A DNA stretch of 30,956 nt from Gemmatimonadota bacterium (GTDB lineage Bacteria; Latescibacterota; UBA2968): NCBI GenBank assembly GCA_002714465.1, contig PAXL01000043.1:46219-77174 (forward strand), read 5' to 3'. The notes under the pieces are model-generated. The model made no database searches. It was not told the DNA's origin and saw only the letters and a list, made by a program, of their open reading frames with translations. The position numbers were made by a program, and so were the translations under genes. The number at the start of each line of letters is the position of its first letter. Position 1 is the first letter of the stretch. Shown here in pieces: positions 17,184 to 25,892 of the stretch.

Positions 17184-17267
17184 TTATTAAGGATCTTGCA
17201 CGTCAGACGAGGGCCTCAAGGGACGGACGAGTCGATTGGAAGAGGCTGTCTAAACGTGCTCGCGATA

Positions 17268-17280
17268 AACGAAATATCGT
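17268..17280. repeat. Copy 1 of a 13-bp repeat containing a small palindrome
   Basis: AACGAAATATCGT, inside CGATA-AACGAAA-TATCG, which is itself a 5-bp inverted repeat. It is identical to the copy at 17396-17408, 128 bases away. Two copies in one intergenic region suggest a protein-binding site (inference). Confidence 0.55.
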
Positions 17281-17395
17281 GTATTGGGTAAGGAACGATG
17301 GAAGATCAGTATCTAGAAAATAGTAAATTATTGTAAATCAATTAAATACAACTCATCTTGAGATAACTTGCAGTTTGACAGGCATGTCGAATAAC

Positions 17396-17409
17396 AACGA
17401 AATATCGTT
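17396..17409. repeat. Copy 2 of the repeat, AACGA-aata-TCGTT inverted repeat
   Basis: AACGAAATATCGTT is a 5-bp inverted repeat with a 4-base centre and shares 13 bases with copy 1. It ends one base before a TTGACG hexamer (17411), a plausible -35 element, as expected for an operator or activator site next to a promoter. The matching -10 is weak. Confidence 0.5.
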
Positions 17410-17787
17410 CTTGACGGTGATGACCCTGACCAAATAAGACCGTGTACTTATGTCTAAAAGATGGACCTTTTTTGAAATCTGGGCGCCGCTTAGGTGCTTT
17501 TGGGCATCATCGAACAGGCTGATTACTAGACGACTGAACGTGTTTGGAAGACCGGTGATCCGAGCCTGTATCTGTTAGTCCTGTCGGACGCCAGCCATAC
17601 CGCGATTCCCGAGCGGGTGGTCGTTTTATTGATCGAGGCTGGGGGCGTGAACTGCCCGCAGCGCATCTACAAACGTGTCCTGCTGTCGGTGAGCGCTTCT
17701 CTGCAGGAACGGATCCGCGGACACGGGGCATCTGCTGAAGGGACAAGAGTAACCCATCTGATCTCGAAGTTCGAGAGGCATTAGTGA

Positions 17788-17817
17788 AGGCAAGTCCGTT
17801 TCAGGACTTGCCTTTTT
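17788..17817 (+). terminator. Perfect rho-independent terminator
   Basis: AGGCAAGTCC, loop GTTTCA, GGACTTGCCT, then a T-run. The 10-bp stem is perfect and the T-run lies on the plus strand only. The minus-strand gene upstream reads away from it, so it must end a plus-strand transcript arising in 17184-17788. Confidence 0.9.
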
Positions 17818-17895
17818 GTTTGCCTTTTCGGCCTAAGGCGAGTGAATTGCCAAACAGTAGGGGGAAGACCAGACCCTCACAAGCGAGGAGCGAAA

Positions 17896-18879
17896 ATGAA
17901 GGTCAACAGTATCCGCCGAGTCACGAACGACCATCGTCATAACGCGTTTACGGGCGCGTGCTGGTTCAAGGAGGACCTCTATGTGGGGTATCGACAGGCG
18001 GACGACCACGACGGGCCCGACGGGCGCGTGATCATCGTGCGCAGTCGTGATGAAGGAGTCACTTGGGATACGGTTGCCGTGCTCCGTGGTGATGCGGACA
18101 CGCGAGATGCCGCGCTCCACACCGACGGCGAGCGGCTGTATGCGACCAGTATCATCCACTACGGTGATGAACGCGACGGCTCAGGTGTATCGTTTACGAC
18201 GGATGGGGATCATTGGTCAGCCTTTCAGCCTGTCTCTGGCGCGGACGGATACGTGCTTTGGCGGCCTGTGTTCTTCAAAGGCCGGAACTACTGTGCGGGA
18301 TACGATCGAAATCGAGAAACGGGTTTTGGCGTACACTGGTTTGAGAGTGATGACGCGATGGGGTGGACGCGCAAAGGAGAGGTGCATGTGTCGGATAAGG
18401 ATCATCCGAACGAGTGTTTCCTGGAGATCCTGCCGGATGGCTCCGCGACGATGCTGATGCGATGCGAGAAATCACCAAAGCATCCATATCTCTGCCGCAG
18501 CCAGTATCCCTTCGAAAGCTGGAAGATGGAACGGCTGACGGATATTCTGCTGACGGGCCCCGCACTATGGACCGCTGACGACAAGACCTATATCGGAGGC
18601 CGATGGCATCCGGATGGTCCAAAACAGTTCGATGAAGGTGGATACTCTGCACACACGGCCATCTTCAGAGTTCACGAAGGCAAGACCGCCATGCAGTGCG
18701 TGTTGCCCTCCGGTCCGCACCCCGATCACAGCTACATGGGTGTCGCAAGGCGTCCTGACGACCCAAGGCGGTTCTCGATCAGTTTCTACGGCAATGCGAT
18801 CGCGCCGGCTGACCCGGCTCTCGATCCGTGGCTTTCTCCGGATGTGTTTGTCGCAGATGTTGTTTGCGGCAATATCTAG
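17896..18879 (+). CDS. Sialidase-fold (Asp-box) beta-propeller protein
   Basis: A 327-residue protein from ATG 17896, chosen because GAGGAG (17885-17890) precedes it; an in-frame ATG at 17842 has no such site. Two Asp boxes are visible: SRDEGVTW (50-57) and TTDGDHW (101-107). Other blades show the repeated beta pattern (LYATSIIHYG, YLCRSQYPFESW, TYIGGRWHPD). The N-terminal Arg motif and the catalytic Tyr/Glu of true GH33 sialidases are not evident, so this may be a glycan-binding or non-sialidase propeller. There is no signal peptide. It lies directly downstream of the terminator and upstream of the MR/MLE remnant and a PhyH gene, within the glycan-use module. Confidence 0.78.
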   Translation: MKVNSIRRVTNDHRHNAFTGACWFKEDLYVGYRQADDHDGPDGRVIIVRSRDEGVTWDTVAVLRGDADTRDAALHTDGERLYATSIIHYGDERDGSGVSFTTDGDHWSAFQPVSGADGYVLWRPVFFKGRNYCAGYDRNRETGFGVHWFESDDAMGWTRKGEVHVSDKDHPNECFLEILPDGSATMLMRCEKSPKHPYLCRSQYPFESWKMERLTDILLTGPALWTADDKTYIGGRWHPDGPKQFDEGGYSAHTAIFRVHEGKTAMQCVLPSGPHPDHSYMGVARRPDDPRRFSISFYGNAIAPADPALDPWLSPDVFVADVVCGNI

Positions 18880-18889
18880 GAGACCTGAC

Positions 18890-19009
18890 GCGAAGATCAC
18901 GAGAATTGAAGCCATACCTGTCGCCATTCCGTATACGATCCCGCGGCGAAACAAGCACACGGAGGTCAGAGTAGAGGAACTGACAAGACAGGGTAAGGTG
19001 TTGGATTAG
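18890..19009 (+). pseudogene. N-terminal remnant of a mandelate racemase/muconate lactonizing enzyme
   Basis: Beginning 11 bases after the propeller stop, the plus frame reads AKITRIEAIPVAIPYTIPRR, then NKHTEVRVEELTRQ, and stops at 19007-19009. KITRIEAIPV.IPYTIP is the characteristic first strand of enolase-superfamily MR/MLE proteins, many of which dehydrate sugar acids. The start codon has been lost (GCG where ATG is expected before AAG), although AGGAG (18878-18882) remains upstream. The capping domain and the barrel with its metal ligands are absent. The enzyme was probably part of the same sugar-acid pathway as the dehydrogenases here (inference). Confidence 0.72.
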
Positions 19010-19116
19010 GATGAGAAGCGGGGTCAAAGTTCAGGACCTAGAAGGATTTCAGGAAACGCTACAATTGAACTCTGAACTCGCTAAGTACTAAAACAACAGA
19101 GCCAAGGGAGACTCAG

Positions 19117-19989
19117 ATGAATCAACAAGCCTGGCTGCAACACTGCGCAACAAAAGACCAACTCGCATTCTTCGAAGATCAGGGCTATCTGATCGTCAAA
19201 GACGCACTGGAGCCCGAGTTGCTGGGTAGGCTGAACGAGGCGGTCGACCGCGTGGCAGAGAGGGAGCGTGATCAGAAGGAGCTGATCGAAGATAAGAATC
19301 GGCACCCCGCTATGGTCAGCAAGTTCAGGACCGTCGTGGAAGATGATACTTTTCTGGATCTGCTTGACAACCCTAAGACATTCCCGCTCCTGTGGGAGAT
19401 TCTCGGGTGGAACATCCAGCTGTATATTTCTCATCTGATCCTGTATCCACCCGAGCAGAAGGGCGGCGAGATCCGGAAGGGGCACTGGCATCAGGACGGT
19501 GGACGACCGGTGACCGAGATGGAGCGACCACAACCGAGGCTGTCGCTGAAGATCAGCTATTGGCTGAGCGATGTGGATACGCCGGAACACGGCGCGTTCA
19601 CGATCATACCGGGGAGTCACAAGCTGGACGCGCTGCCTGAAGGTGCGCAGGAGGACGAGGGTGTGCTGCCAGTTTGTGTGAGGGCAGGGGATGCGGTGCT
19701 CTTCGATCGTCGTATGTGGCACAGACGCGGATATAACACGTCGGGCGTGACGAGACGCGTTCTCTTCTTCGGGTACAGCTACCGGTGGCTACGTGGACTG
19801 GACTACAATAACCTATCGGAAGAGATTCTGTCGAAATGCGATCCTATTCGACGCCAACTCTTGGGCGATGGAGTGGATGTAAAGGGCTGGTGGCAGCCAA
19901 CGGATGCGGATGTGCCGTTGAAGATGTGGTTGGAGGAAAACAAAGGTGAGGATTATGTGAAGGGGCTGGAAAAGGCGAATCGGTTTTAG
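19117..19989 (+). CDS. PhyH-family Fe(II)/2-oxoglutarate dioxygenase (6 of 6)
   Basis: A 290-residue oxygenase with AAGGGAG (19104-19110) six bases before its ATG. The N-terminus (QLAFFEDQGYLIVKDAL) is PhyH-typical. Iron ligands are H125-x-D127 in GHWHQDGGRP and distal H202 in MWHRRGYN; R213 or R214 follows for 2-oxoglutarate. The core has WLSDVDTPEHGAFTIIPGSH (short motif GAFTIIPGSH). The C-terminal 70 residues are helical and charged (VDVKGWWQPTD onwards). It lies between the MR/MLE remnant and the sialidase, on the same strand as both, which ties it to the glycan module rather than to the oxygenase cluster further left. Substrate unknown. Confidence 0.92.
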   Translation: MNQQAWLQHCATKDQLAFFEDQGYLIVKDALEPELLGRLNEAVDRVAERERDQKELIEDKNRHPAMVSKFRTVVEDDTFLDLLDNPKTFPLLWEILGWNIQLYISHLILYPPEQKGGEIRKGHWHQDGGRPVTEMERPQPRLSLKISYWLSDVDTPEHGAFTIIPGSHKLDALPEGAQEDEGVLPVCVRAGDAVLFDRRMWHRRGYNTSGVTRRVLFFGYSYRWLRGLDYNNLSEEILSKCDPIRRQLLGDGVDVKGWWQPTDADVPLKMWLEENKGEDYVKGLEKANRF

Positions 19990-20058
19990 GCGGTGTCAAA
20001 TGACAAAACACGACGCGTGACTGGGACAGTTTAGCCGTTAGAGGGACGAGAGGGATTG

Positions 20059-21153
20059 ATGTTTGATACGACGCATCTTTTTGAAGGCAGAACTGAGGGT
20101 TATTCGACTTACCGTGTGCCGGGTATTCTGACGACGCATTCAGGTGTTCTGATCGGGACGGCGGAGGCGCGCAGAGGAAGAGGCGGAGACTGGGACGGGA
20201 ACGACCTGGTGATGCGTCGGAGCGATGATGGCGGAGAAAGCTGGGGGGACACGCTGGTGGTCGCAGCCTGCGATACGTATGGCCCTGGTCCGATCAGCAA
20301 TTTCGCCATGATTAGTGATCGAGACGACGGGCACGTACACGCCCTGTTCTGTCACAACTACGCACGCGTATTTTCGACGCGAAGCGCAGATGACGGTGCT
20401 AGTTGGTCGGAACCGATGGAGATAACCGAGACGTTTATCCCTTGGCGCGACGAGTATCCGTGGCGGGTGATCGCCACCGGCCCCGGTCACGGAATCCAGC
20501 ACAGCAGCGGGCGTTACATCATCCCGATCTGGATGTCCGATGGCACCGGGACAGAGTTCGGCCCCGGAAAGCTGGGGCACCGTCCTTCAGTCGTTGCCGG
20601 GACATATAGCGACGACCAAGGCAAGACCTGGCATCTTGCAGACATCCTCTGTAGAGACGGGGTTGGCGATGTGGTCAACCCTAGCGAAACACTGCCACTT
20701 GAATTGACTGATGGCCGAGTGCTATTCAACATCCGCACGGAATCGCTGTTGCATCGACGTTTCGTTTCGGTTAGCCCGGACGGAGCCACGGGTTGGTCTG
20801 ATCCTGCAATAGATGGCGAACTTCTAGAGCCTGTATGCATGGCGAGCATCCTAAGGCTCGGTGATGGCAGTGTCGTGTTCGCAAATTGCGATACACTGGA
20901 GCATGATTTCACATCACCTGATAGTGTGGCACACGACCGGAAGAATCTGACGGTGAAGCGAAGTATGGACGATTGCAAGACCTGGATGGCCTCCCGTGTG
21001 ATCGAGCCAGGCCCTTCGAGCTATTCGGATATGTCGCAGAGCCACGATGAACTGGTCTGCTGCATATACGAAAACCAGAAACTCGAACATCAGTATGACA
21101 CGAAGTATGTGAGTGTCTCGCGGTTCGACGTGGACTGGATATTGAATGGTTAG
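20059..21153 (+). CDS. Exo-alpha-sialidase-like glycoside hydrolase (GH33-type)
   Basis: A 364-residue six-bladed propeller. The first Arg of the sialidase triad is R19 in the YRVP motif, followed by AEARRGRGGDWDGNDLV, which supplies the Arg/Asp pocket (R38, D44/D46). Asp boxes are at 55-62 (SDDGGESW), 109-116 (SADDGASW), near 184-191 (SDDQGKTW) and near 302-309 (SMDDCKTW). NPSETLPLELTDG gives the likely catalytic Glu (E210), FNIR the second Arg (R226), HDRKNLTV the third (R294), and SSYSDM the nucleophile Tyr (Y322). All catalytic elements are thus present. No signal peptide is seen, so it would act on imported oligosaccharide unless a longer start exists (inference). ATG 20059 follows GAGAGGGA. 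It shares strand and module with the NanQ-like gene. Confidence 0.88.
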   Translation: MFDTTHLFEGRTEGYSTYRVPGILTTHSGVLIGTAEARRGRGGDWDGNDLVMRRSDDGGESWGDTLVVAACDTYGPGPISNFAMISDRDDGHVHALFCHNYARVFSTRSADDGASWSEPMEITETFIPWRDEYPWRVIATGPGHGIQHSSGRYIIPIWMSDGTGTEFGPGKLGHRPSVVAGTYSDDQGKTWHLADILCRDGVGDVVNPSETLPLELTDGRVLFNIRTESLLHRRFVSVSPDGATGWSDPAIDGELLEPVCMASILRLGDGSVVFANCDTLEHDFTSPDSVAHDRKNLTVKRSMDDCKTWMASRVIEPGPSSYSDMSQSHDELVCCIYENQKLEHQYDTKYVSVSRFDVDWILNG

Positions 21154-21402
21154 GCCAGGTATCTAGCCGGGAGATTCTTGGAAGTAAGGGGAAACACGGA
21201 GTATGCCTAAGGGCACCCTAAGAAGATTTCGGCGGCCGTCTCTCCCAAGTAACACCTTAAGCTTGAAGAGGTTGTAAAACACGGCCTGGAATTGCTGCTG
21301 GGTGGCCTGGGTTGCGGTCGTTTAGGGAATCATAGTGTCGCTGGATGAATGGAAAACCCTGTCGCGAAAACCATCGGGACGTGTGAACGGAAGAGAGTGG
21401 TG

Positions 21403-21855
21403 ATGATAAAAGACTCAGTAGCGAACGTCGATCTGTATTCATCAGTTTCTCGGCGCCTTTCGGGAGCCTTAAGCTACCTGAAGACAGTCAGTGCGGATAT
21501 GTTCGAGGAGGAGACCGTCGAGATCGAGGGGCAGGACGTCTACGCGATGCATCAGTTGTATGAGACGAAGTCTGAAGAGGGTCGTCTTTACGAAAGTCAC
21601 GTGACGTATATTGATGTCCAGTACGTTCTAAGAGGATCAGAGGTGATCCGGGTCAGAGACGCGGGAGACCTGGACGTGACCACAGCCTACAATGCAGAAA
21701 ATGACGTGACGCTGTATCAGTTGGATGACGGAACGGACGTGCAGCTCGTCTCGGGAGATTTCGTCGTTCTGTTTCCTCACGACGCGCACGTTCCTCAGCT
21801 GCAGACAGATCGGCCCTCCCAAGTGAAAAAGATCGTGATCAAGGTGAGGGTCTGA
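21403..21855 (+). CDS. YhcH/YjgK/YiaL family protein (NanQ-like sugar anomerase)
   Basis: A 150-residue cupin-like protein. The start ATG 21403 (MIKDSVANVDLY) matches the family N-terminus, with GAAGAGAG upstream; an in-frame ATG at 21349 would add 18 atypical residues. Conserved elements are YAMHQLYETK, the metal-binding ESHVTYIDVQYVLRGSE (short: ESHVTYIDVQ, H66 and D71) and FPHDAHVPQL (H126, H129). E. coli YhcH (NanQ) speeds sialic acid anomerisation, and its relatives YiaL and YjgK are linked to sugar use. The gene sits 249 bases after a sialidase and 13 bases before a sulfatase, so a role in handling sialic acid or another released sugar is a reasonable inference. It is likely co-transcribed with the sulfatase. 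Confidence 0.88.
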   Translation: MIKDSVANVDLYSSVSRRLSGALSYLKTVSADMFEEETVEIEGQDVYAMHQLYETKSEEGRLYESHVTYIDVQYVLRGSEVIRVRDAGDLDVTTAYNAENDVTLYQLDDGTDVQLVSGDFVVLFPHDAHVPQLQTDRPSQVKKIVIKVRV

Positions 21856-21868
21856 GCCGGGTCGTTAA

Positions 21869-23389
21869 ATGAGCCAGCCGAACGTTCTCTTCATTATCAC
21901 GGATCAGCAACGTGTCGACACGATAGGCTCTTATGGTTGTGAGCTCGGTGCGACACCGACAATCGACCGGATGGCCGCCGCCGGATGCCGGTTCCAGGAC
22001 GCCTATTGCAACAACCCGCTTTGCATGCCCTCTCGTGCTTCCATCCTGACCGGGCGCTACCCCAATACGCACGGTGTCAGAACAAACGGTTGCATCGCAC
22101 ACCAAGAACTTCCTTTGTTGCCTGAACAACTGAAGAAGGCGGGCTACGATACCGCGGCCTTCGGCAAGATGCATTTCCATCCGGGAAGTTGCGAGAACGC
22201 AGGGGGGTACTGGCCTGAGCATCGTGAATTGGTCGATGCCGGCGTGGATCTGACACAGCCCTACCTGGGGTTTGACACGATTCGGTTAGGGTTGGGTCAC
22301 AGCGAAATTTTGCCAGGCCTGCACGAGCGAGGGATGGCCGAAACTCATCCTGAGATACTAAAGCTTCGTGGTCCCAGGAATGCGCTGGAAGCTCCCGATG
22401 AACTTATCAGGGACGCACACAAAATCCCTACCTACAAGACCGCTGTGCCGACCGAGTACTATGCGACTAACTGGGTTGCCGATCAGACGATAGCCTATCT
22501 CGAGCAGGTGGACGGTCCGTTTTTCGCCTGGTGCGGGTTCGGCGACCCCCACCATCCATTCAATCCGCCCGGCGAATACTGGAATCGATTTAGACCTGAG
22601 GGTATGTCTGCGCCCGTGATGCGAGAAGGCGAATTGGATGACAAACCGCCGCACTTCCGGGCCTTCCAAGCCGGTTACTACAGAGGTAAGGATACGGACG
22701 GGTTTCTACTCGGGAGCGATCCCTACCTGAGAGACGGCCGTGTCGAGATCATCCGCGCGGCTTACTTCGGTATGGTCGCTCTCATCGACGATGCCGTGGC
22801 GCGCATCCTTGCGACGTTGGAGGCTCGCGGTCTGCTCGAAAACACGATCGTGTTCTTCCTGTCCGATCACGGCGAACTGCTCGGTGATCACGATCTGATA
22901 CTTAAGGGGGCCTTCCACTATCAGGCCCTGATTAATGTCCCATTGATCGTTTATGCTCCCGGTCTGCTTCCCGGCGGTCGCGTGATCGACGGTTCTGTTG
23001 GTCTGATGGACTTGAATCCCACCATCCTCGAACTGGCCGGTGCATCAATACCCGATGGCACCCAGGCCCGGTCACTGACGAGCCAACTGAGGGGTGAAAC
23101 GGATCGGGGGTTTTCGGAAACTCTGATCGAACACGACCTAGATTTGCCCTCAGGATCCGGTGGATGGGAACCCGGCCTGCGTCTGCGAACGATGGTGACT
23201 GACCGGCATCGCATCACCTGCTACATCGGAGAGGCCTACGGTGAGCTGTATGACCTGGAGGAGGACCCAAACGAGTTCGTCAATCTTTGGGACCGGGATG
23301 TGCAGACACGGAAGGCACTGCAGATGGATGCCATGGATCGTGTGGTGCAAAATCAGTCGTGGTTCCCACCGAAGATTTCACATGCTTGA
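21869..23389 (+). CDS. Sulfatase (canonical active site)
   Basis: A 506-residue type I sulfatase with a full set of motifs. The N-terminal metal pair is TDQQR (D12, Q13). CMPSRAS holds C52, the formylglycine precursor, followed by LTGRYPNTHGVR. FGKMHFHP (K103, H105), GDPHHPF (H231, H232), SDHGELLGDHD (D336, H337, H344) and the downstream K349 complete the pocket. There is no signal peptide, so it may act in the cytoplasm on imported sulfated sugar or be exported by another route. No formylglycine-generating enzyme is seen in the window, so maturation must be encoded elsewhere. It follows the NanQ-like gene by 13 bases and likely shares its transcript. Confidence 0.95.
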   Translation: MSQPNVLFIITDQQRVDTIGSYGCELGATPTIDRMAAAGCRFQDAYCNNPLCMPSRASILTGRYPNTHGVRTNGCIAHQELPLLPEQLKKAGYDTAAFGKMHFHPGSCENAGGYWPEHRELVDAGVDLTQPYLGFDTIRLGLGHSEILPGLHERGMAETHPEILKLRGPRNALEAPDELIRDAHKIPTYKTAVPTEYYATNWVADQTIAYLEQVDGPFFAWCGFGDPHHPFNPPGEYWNRFRPEGMSAPVMREGELDDKPPHFRAFQAGYYRGKDTDGFLLGSDPYLRDGRVEIIRAAYFGMVALIDDAVARILATLEARGLLENTIVFFLSDHGELLGDHDLILKGAFHYQALINVPLIVYAPGLLPGGRVIDGSVGLMDLNPTILELAGASIPDGTQARSLTSQLRGETDRGFSETLIEHDLDLPSGSGGWEPGLRLRTMVTDRHRITCYIGEAYGELYDLEEDPNEFVNLWDRDVQTRKALQMDAMDRVVQNQSWFPPKISHA

Positions 23390-23552
23390 GGAAAGGCAGG
23401 AATGGCAGAGGATGCAGAGGGTTTCAGTCCCAACGCGGCCGTAGTAAATTGCTAGGGTGCTCGCCTGGCTGAAGCTTAGTAATCCCTTGGGCGCAGTCGT
23501 ATGGTCTGGCGAAGAAGATTAGAGTGCCCTAGGTGCCACTTCTGACAACACT

Positions 23553-24425
23553 ATGCCAAACGTCTCATTTACCATGCTGAACTCGATGGCCCACAGGGAC
23601 TTCGAGACGGCGCTCGACCGGCACGCGGACTGGGGATTGAAACACCTCGACCTCAAGGGAGGCATTCTGGGTGAGGATGTGGTCTCGTTGTCCTCGGAGC
23701 AGGCGACTCAAGCGAAGGATATGATCGAGTCACGGGGCCTATCAGTTTACTGTATGTCGACGACACTTTTCGACGAGTTCGTCGAGGTGGGTGAGGACGC
23801 ATTTGTGGTGAATCACCTAGACCTCGTCGATCGTGCAATCGAAAATGCGAACATTCTTCAGCCCCACTTTGTGCGTCTCCTCGCCGCAAAGACTCGAAGA
23901 CGCTCAGAGATCGTAGACAGCGTCAGCTATCTTGAAAAAGAGCTGGGCTGGCTGCTGGGCTTGTATCGCGAGGCAATCGAGAAGATCAGCGATGCCGGGT
24001 TCCGTGTAACGATCGAGAACGAGTGTCACGATTGTCTATTCGCGAATACCGGCGAGATCAGGGGATTCTTTGACAGGCTCGATTGTGGCGAAAAGGTCAG
24101 CCTGACCTGGGATGTGCAGAACCTGTGGCAGATGGGCATCTTTCCGACCCTAGCCGTGTATGAGGACCTGAAGCCGTGGATCTCGTATTACCACGTGAAG
24201 GGTGGCATGGCCGAGTCAACGGGAGGATCTTTGAAATGGCGATCGAGTCTTGAGGATGCGTCGTGGCCCGTGGAGCAAATTACGAGAAGAGTGATCGAGG
24301 ACGGTGTGAGTCCGGTGATCTGCCTGAACGGGTCCCACGGTGAGCGAAAGGCTGACTACGACTACGAGAATGTGACCGAGCGTGATCTCATGTATATGAA
24401 GCGAATTTGGGAAGGCTGTTCGTGA
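23553..24425 (+). CDS. Sugar phosphate isomerase/epimerase-like TIM barrel
   Basis: A 290-residue AP-endonuclease-2-type TIM barrel, a fold used by xylose-isomerase-like sugar isomerases and epimerases. The metal ligands are likely E155 (TIENECHDC), D187 (TWDVQN) and H214 (YYHVKGG), in the usual order Glu, Asp, His. The N-terminal strand [12 protein letters not shown] and HLDLKGG fit the same family. The ATG at 23553 has no clear ribosome binding site. The last codon overlaps the next gene's start as GTGA, so translation is coupled to a Gfo/Idh/MocA oxidoreductase, a frequent pair in inositol-like and sugar-acid pathways. Exact substrate unknown. Confidence 0.86.
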   Translation: MPNVSFTMLNSMAHRDFETALDRHADWGLKHLDLKGGILGEDVVSLSSEQATQAKDMIESRGLSVYCMSTTLFDEFVEVGEDAFVVNHLDLVDRAIENANILQPHFVRLLAAKTRRRSEIVDSVSYLEKELGWLLGLYREAIEKISDAGFRVTIENECHDCLFANTGEIRGFFDRLDCGEKVSLTWDVQNLWQMGIFPTLAVYEDLKPWISYYHVKGGMAESTGGSLKWRSSLEDASWPVEQITRRVIEDGVSPVICLNGSHGERKADYDYENVTERDLMYMKRIWEGCS

Positions 24426-25480
24426 GCTATCAACGGGACTTCGAGAAACGGCTGAATGTGGGTGTCATCGGGCTGGGGTCGCATTCCTACCGGAACGTGC
24501 TTCCGGCCATGCACTATCTGCCTGTTAAACTGAAGGCTTTCTGTGATCTGGACATAGATCTGGCTAGGCGGACGGGAGAGGAGTACGGGGTTTCGGCCTG
24601 TTATACGAGTACGGCCGACATGTATCGCAACGAAGAGTTGGATGCTGTGTTCACTGTCGTTTCACCTGAGGCCCATCCGGATCTTGTTTGCGAAGCGCTT
24701 GATGCCGGTATGCACGTATGGACGGAGAAGCCACCGGCTGTTCTCGCCTCGGAAGTGGAAACAATGATCGCACATCGCGGTGACCGTCAGGTCGTAGTCG
24801 GTTTCAAGAAGGCATTCATGCCGGCAACACGGAAGGTTATAGAGTTACTCGAATCTGAGGAATGGGGTCCGCTGACGGGGATGTCCGCAGAGTATCACAT
24901 GACGATTCCGGAGGATGGCGAAGCTGTCATCCGCGAGCGTCAGGCACCGAACTGGCTGAAAAACGGGTGTCATCCTCTATCGTGTATGCTCGCAGTTGGT
25001 GGAATTGTTGCATCTGTGACAATGCATCGGAGCGTTTCGGGTGGCGGGACCTGCGTGCTCGCGTTCGAAAACGGTACGATCGGCTCGTTCAACCTCATTT
25101 CGGCTCCTGGCAAACGTGTCGCGGAGCGATACGCCTTCTGGGGAAGCAGCCAGATCACGATCGACAGCAATTTGCGTGTGACGATACACCGTGGGATCCC
25201 GTTCAATTACTCGGAAACAACGAGCTACCTCCCTGAAGGTACCGACACGGGTTCGGTGGTGTGGGAACCTTGGGACACGCTTGGTACGCTTGAGAACAAA
25301 GCACTTTTTACCCAGGGGTTCTACGACGAAATGCGGTATTTCTGTGACTGCGTGCTCGAGAGGAAGCCGGCGAAGATCGGGTCGCTCGAGTTTGCGTTGC
25401 AGGTGATGAAGGTCTACGAGGCGGCTCTGGTGTCCGGAGGCTCGACAGTTACTCTAACTGGACGGGCGCAAGGAGGATGA
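24422..25480 (+). CDS. Gfo/Idh/MocA family oxidoreductase
   Basis: A 352-residue NAD(P)-dependent sugar dehydrogenase. The Rossmann motif is [13 protein letters not shown] (13-25) and the family's EKP signature is E102-K103-P104 (WTEKPP), which places the catalytic Lys. C-terminal sheet-rich domain residues include [12 protein letters not shown], where the His takes part in substrate binding in the family. I chose GTG 24422, which overlaps the stop of the previous gene (GTGA) with GGAAGG upstream; TTG 24407 is in frame but lies inside that gene's end. The stop codon TGA (25478-25480) overlaps two ATG codons preceded by AGGAGG, evidence that a third coupled gene once followed. Confidence 0.91.
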   Translation: MSYQRDFEKRLNVGVIGLGSHSYRNVLPAMHYLPVKLKAFCDLDIDLARRTGEEYGVSACYTSTADMYRNEELDAVFTVVSPEAHPDLVCEALDAGMHVWTEKPPAVLASEVETMIAHRGDRQVVVGFKKAFMPATRKVIELLESEEWGPLTGMSAEYHMTIPEDGEAVIRERQAPNWLKNGCHPLSCMLAVGGIVASVTMHRSVSGGGTCVLAFENGTIGSFNLISAPGKRVAERYAFWGSSQITIDSNLRVTIHRGIPFNYSETTSYLPEGTDTGSVVWEPWDTLGTLENKALFTQGFYDEMRYFCDCVLERKPAKIGSLEFALQVMKVYEAALVSGGSTVTLTGRAQGG

Positions 25481-25487
25481 TGACAAG

Positions 25488-25823
25488 CGAACCTATATCC
25501 TTTCGAAGGAAGAGTTGTATTTGCCGCAGTATCAGATTCCGTACCAGTGTCTTCTTGCGAAAGATGGTCAAAACCTACTTACAGCAGGGCGCTGTATGTC
25601 AACAGAACAGCTCGTGCTTTCTTCCGCTCGTGTTACAACAACCTGCTCGATGATGGGGCAGGCGGCGAGCATTGGTTTGGAGCTAGCCGTCGAGCGTGAC
25701 TGGGATATTTGGTTGATCCACGCGAGTTCAGAGTTCAGATGCATGGTCGAGGTTAGAGCCGCACCTATTGGGCAGTATAATTGTTTACATGACCATCGAA
25801 AAGACCACACGGCCGTTGGCTGA
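25488..25823 (+). pseudogene. C-terminal remnant of an FAD-dependent oxidoreductase
   Basis: One open frame reads YILSKEELYLPQYQIPYQCLL, NLLTAGRCMSTEQLVLSSARV and CSMMGQAASIGLELAVERD before a non-family tail. YQIPY.CL....NLL.AGRC.S......S.RV...C..MGQAA is the C-terminal FAD-closing region of FAD_oxidored (PF12831-type) proteins. The N-terminal FAD-binding GxGxxG and almost all of the protein are missing. Just upstream, AGGAGG and ATGATG (25471-25482) overlap the previous stop and would have been the original coupled start, but the frame differs (ATG 25477 gives only 54 codons). This fits one large internal deletion. Some ACCTG repeats follow downstream. Confidence 0.8.
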
Positions 25824-25892
25824 ATGTCGAATACCGATCGAATTCGGGTCTGGATCGACCCACTGAAGAAAATGATCACGATGGCCTGAAAA

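Larger units (their letters stand above)
17184..17788. other. AT-rich gene-poor segment with a repeated palindrome and a terminator-bounded open frame
   Basis: There is no recognisable gene here. The first half (about 17260-17480) is visibly richer in A and T than the rest of the window. AACGAAATATCGT occurs twice (17268-17280 and 17396-17408). A possible -35 TTGACG (17411-17416) adjoins the second copy. A plus-strand frame is open from just after TAG 17527-17529 (approximate) to TAG near 17782-17784, reading TGDPSLYLLVLSDASHTAI and ERVVVLLIEAGGVN, but lacks a convincing start codon. It stops just before a perfect terminator. It may be a decayed gene, or a non-coding RNA; I cannot decide. Confidence 0.5.
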
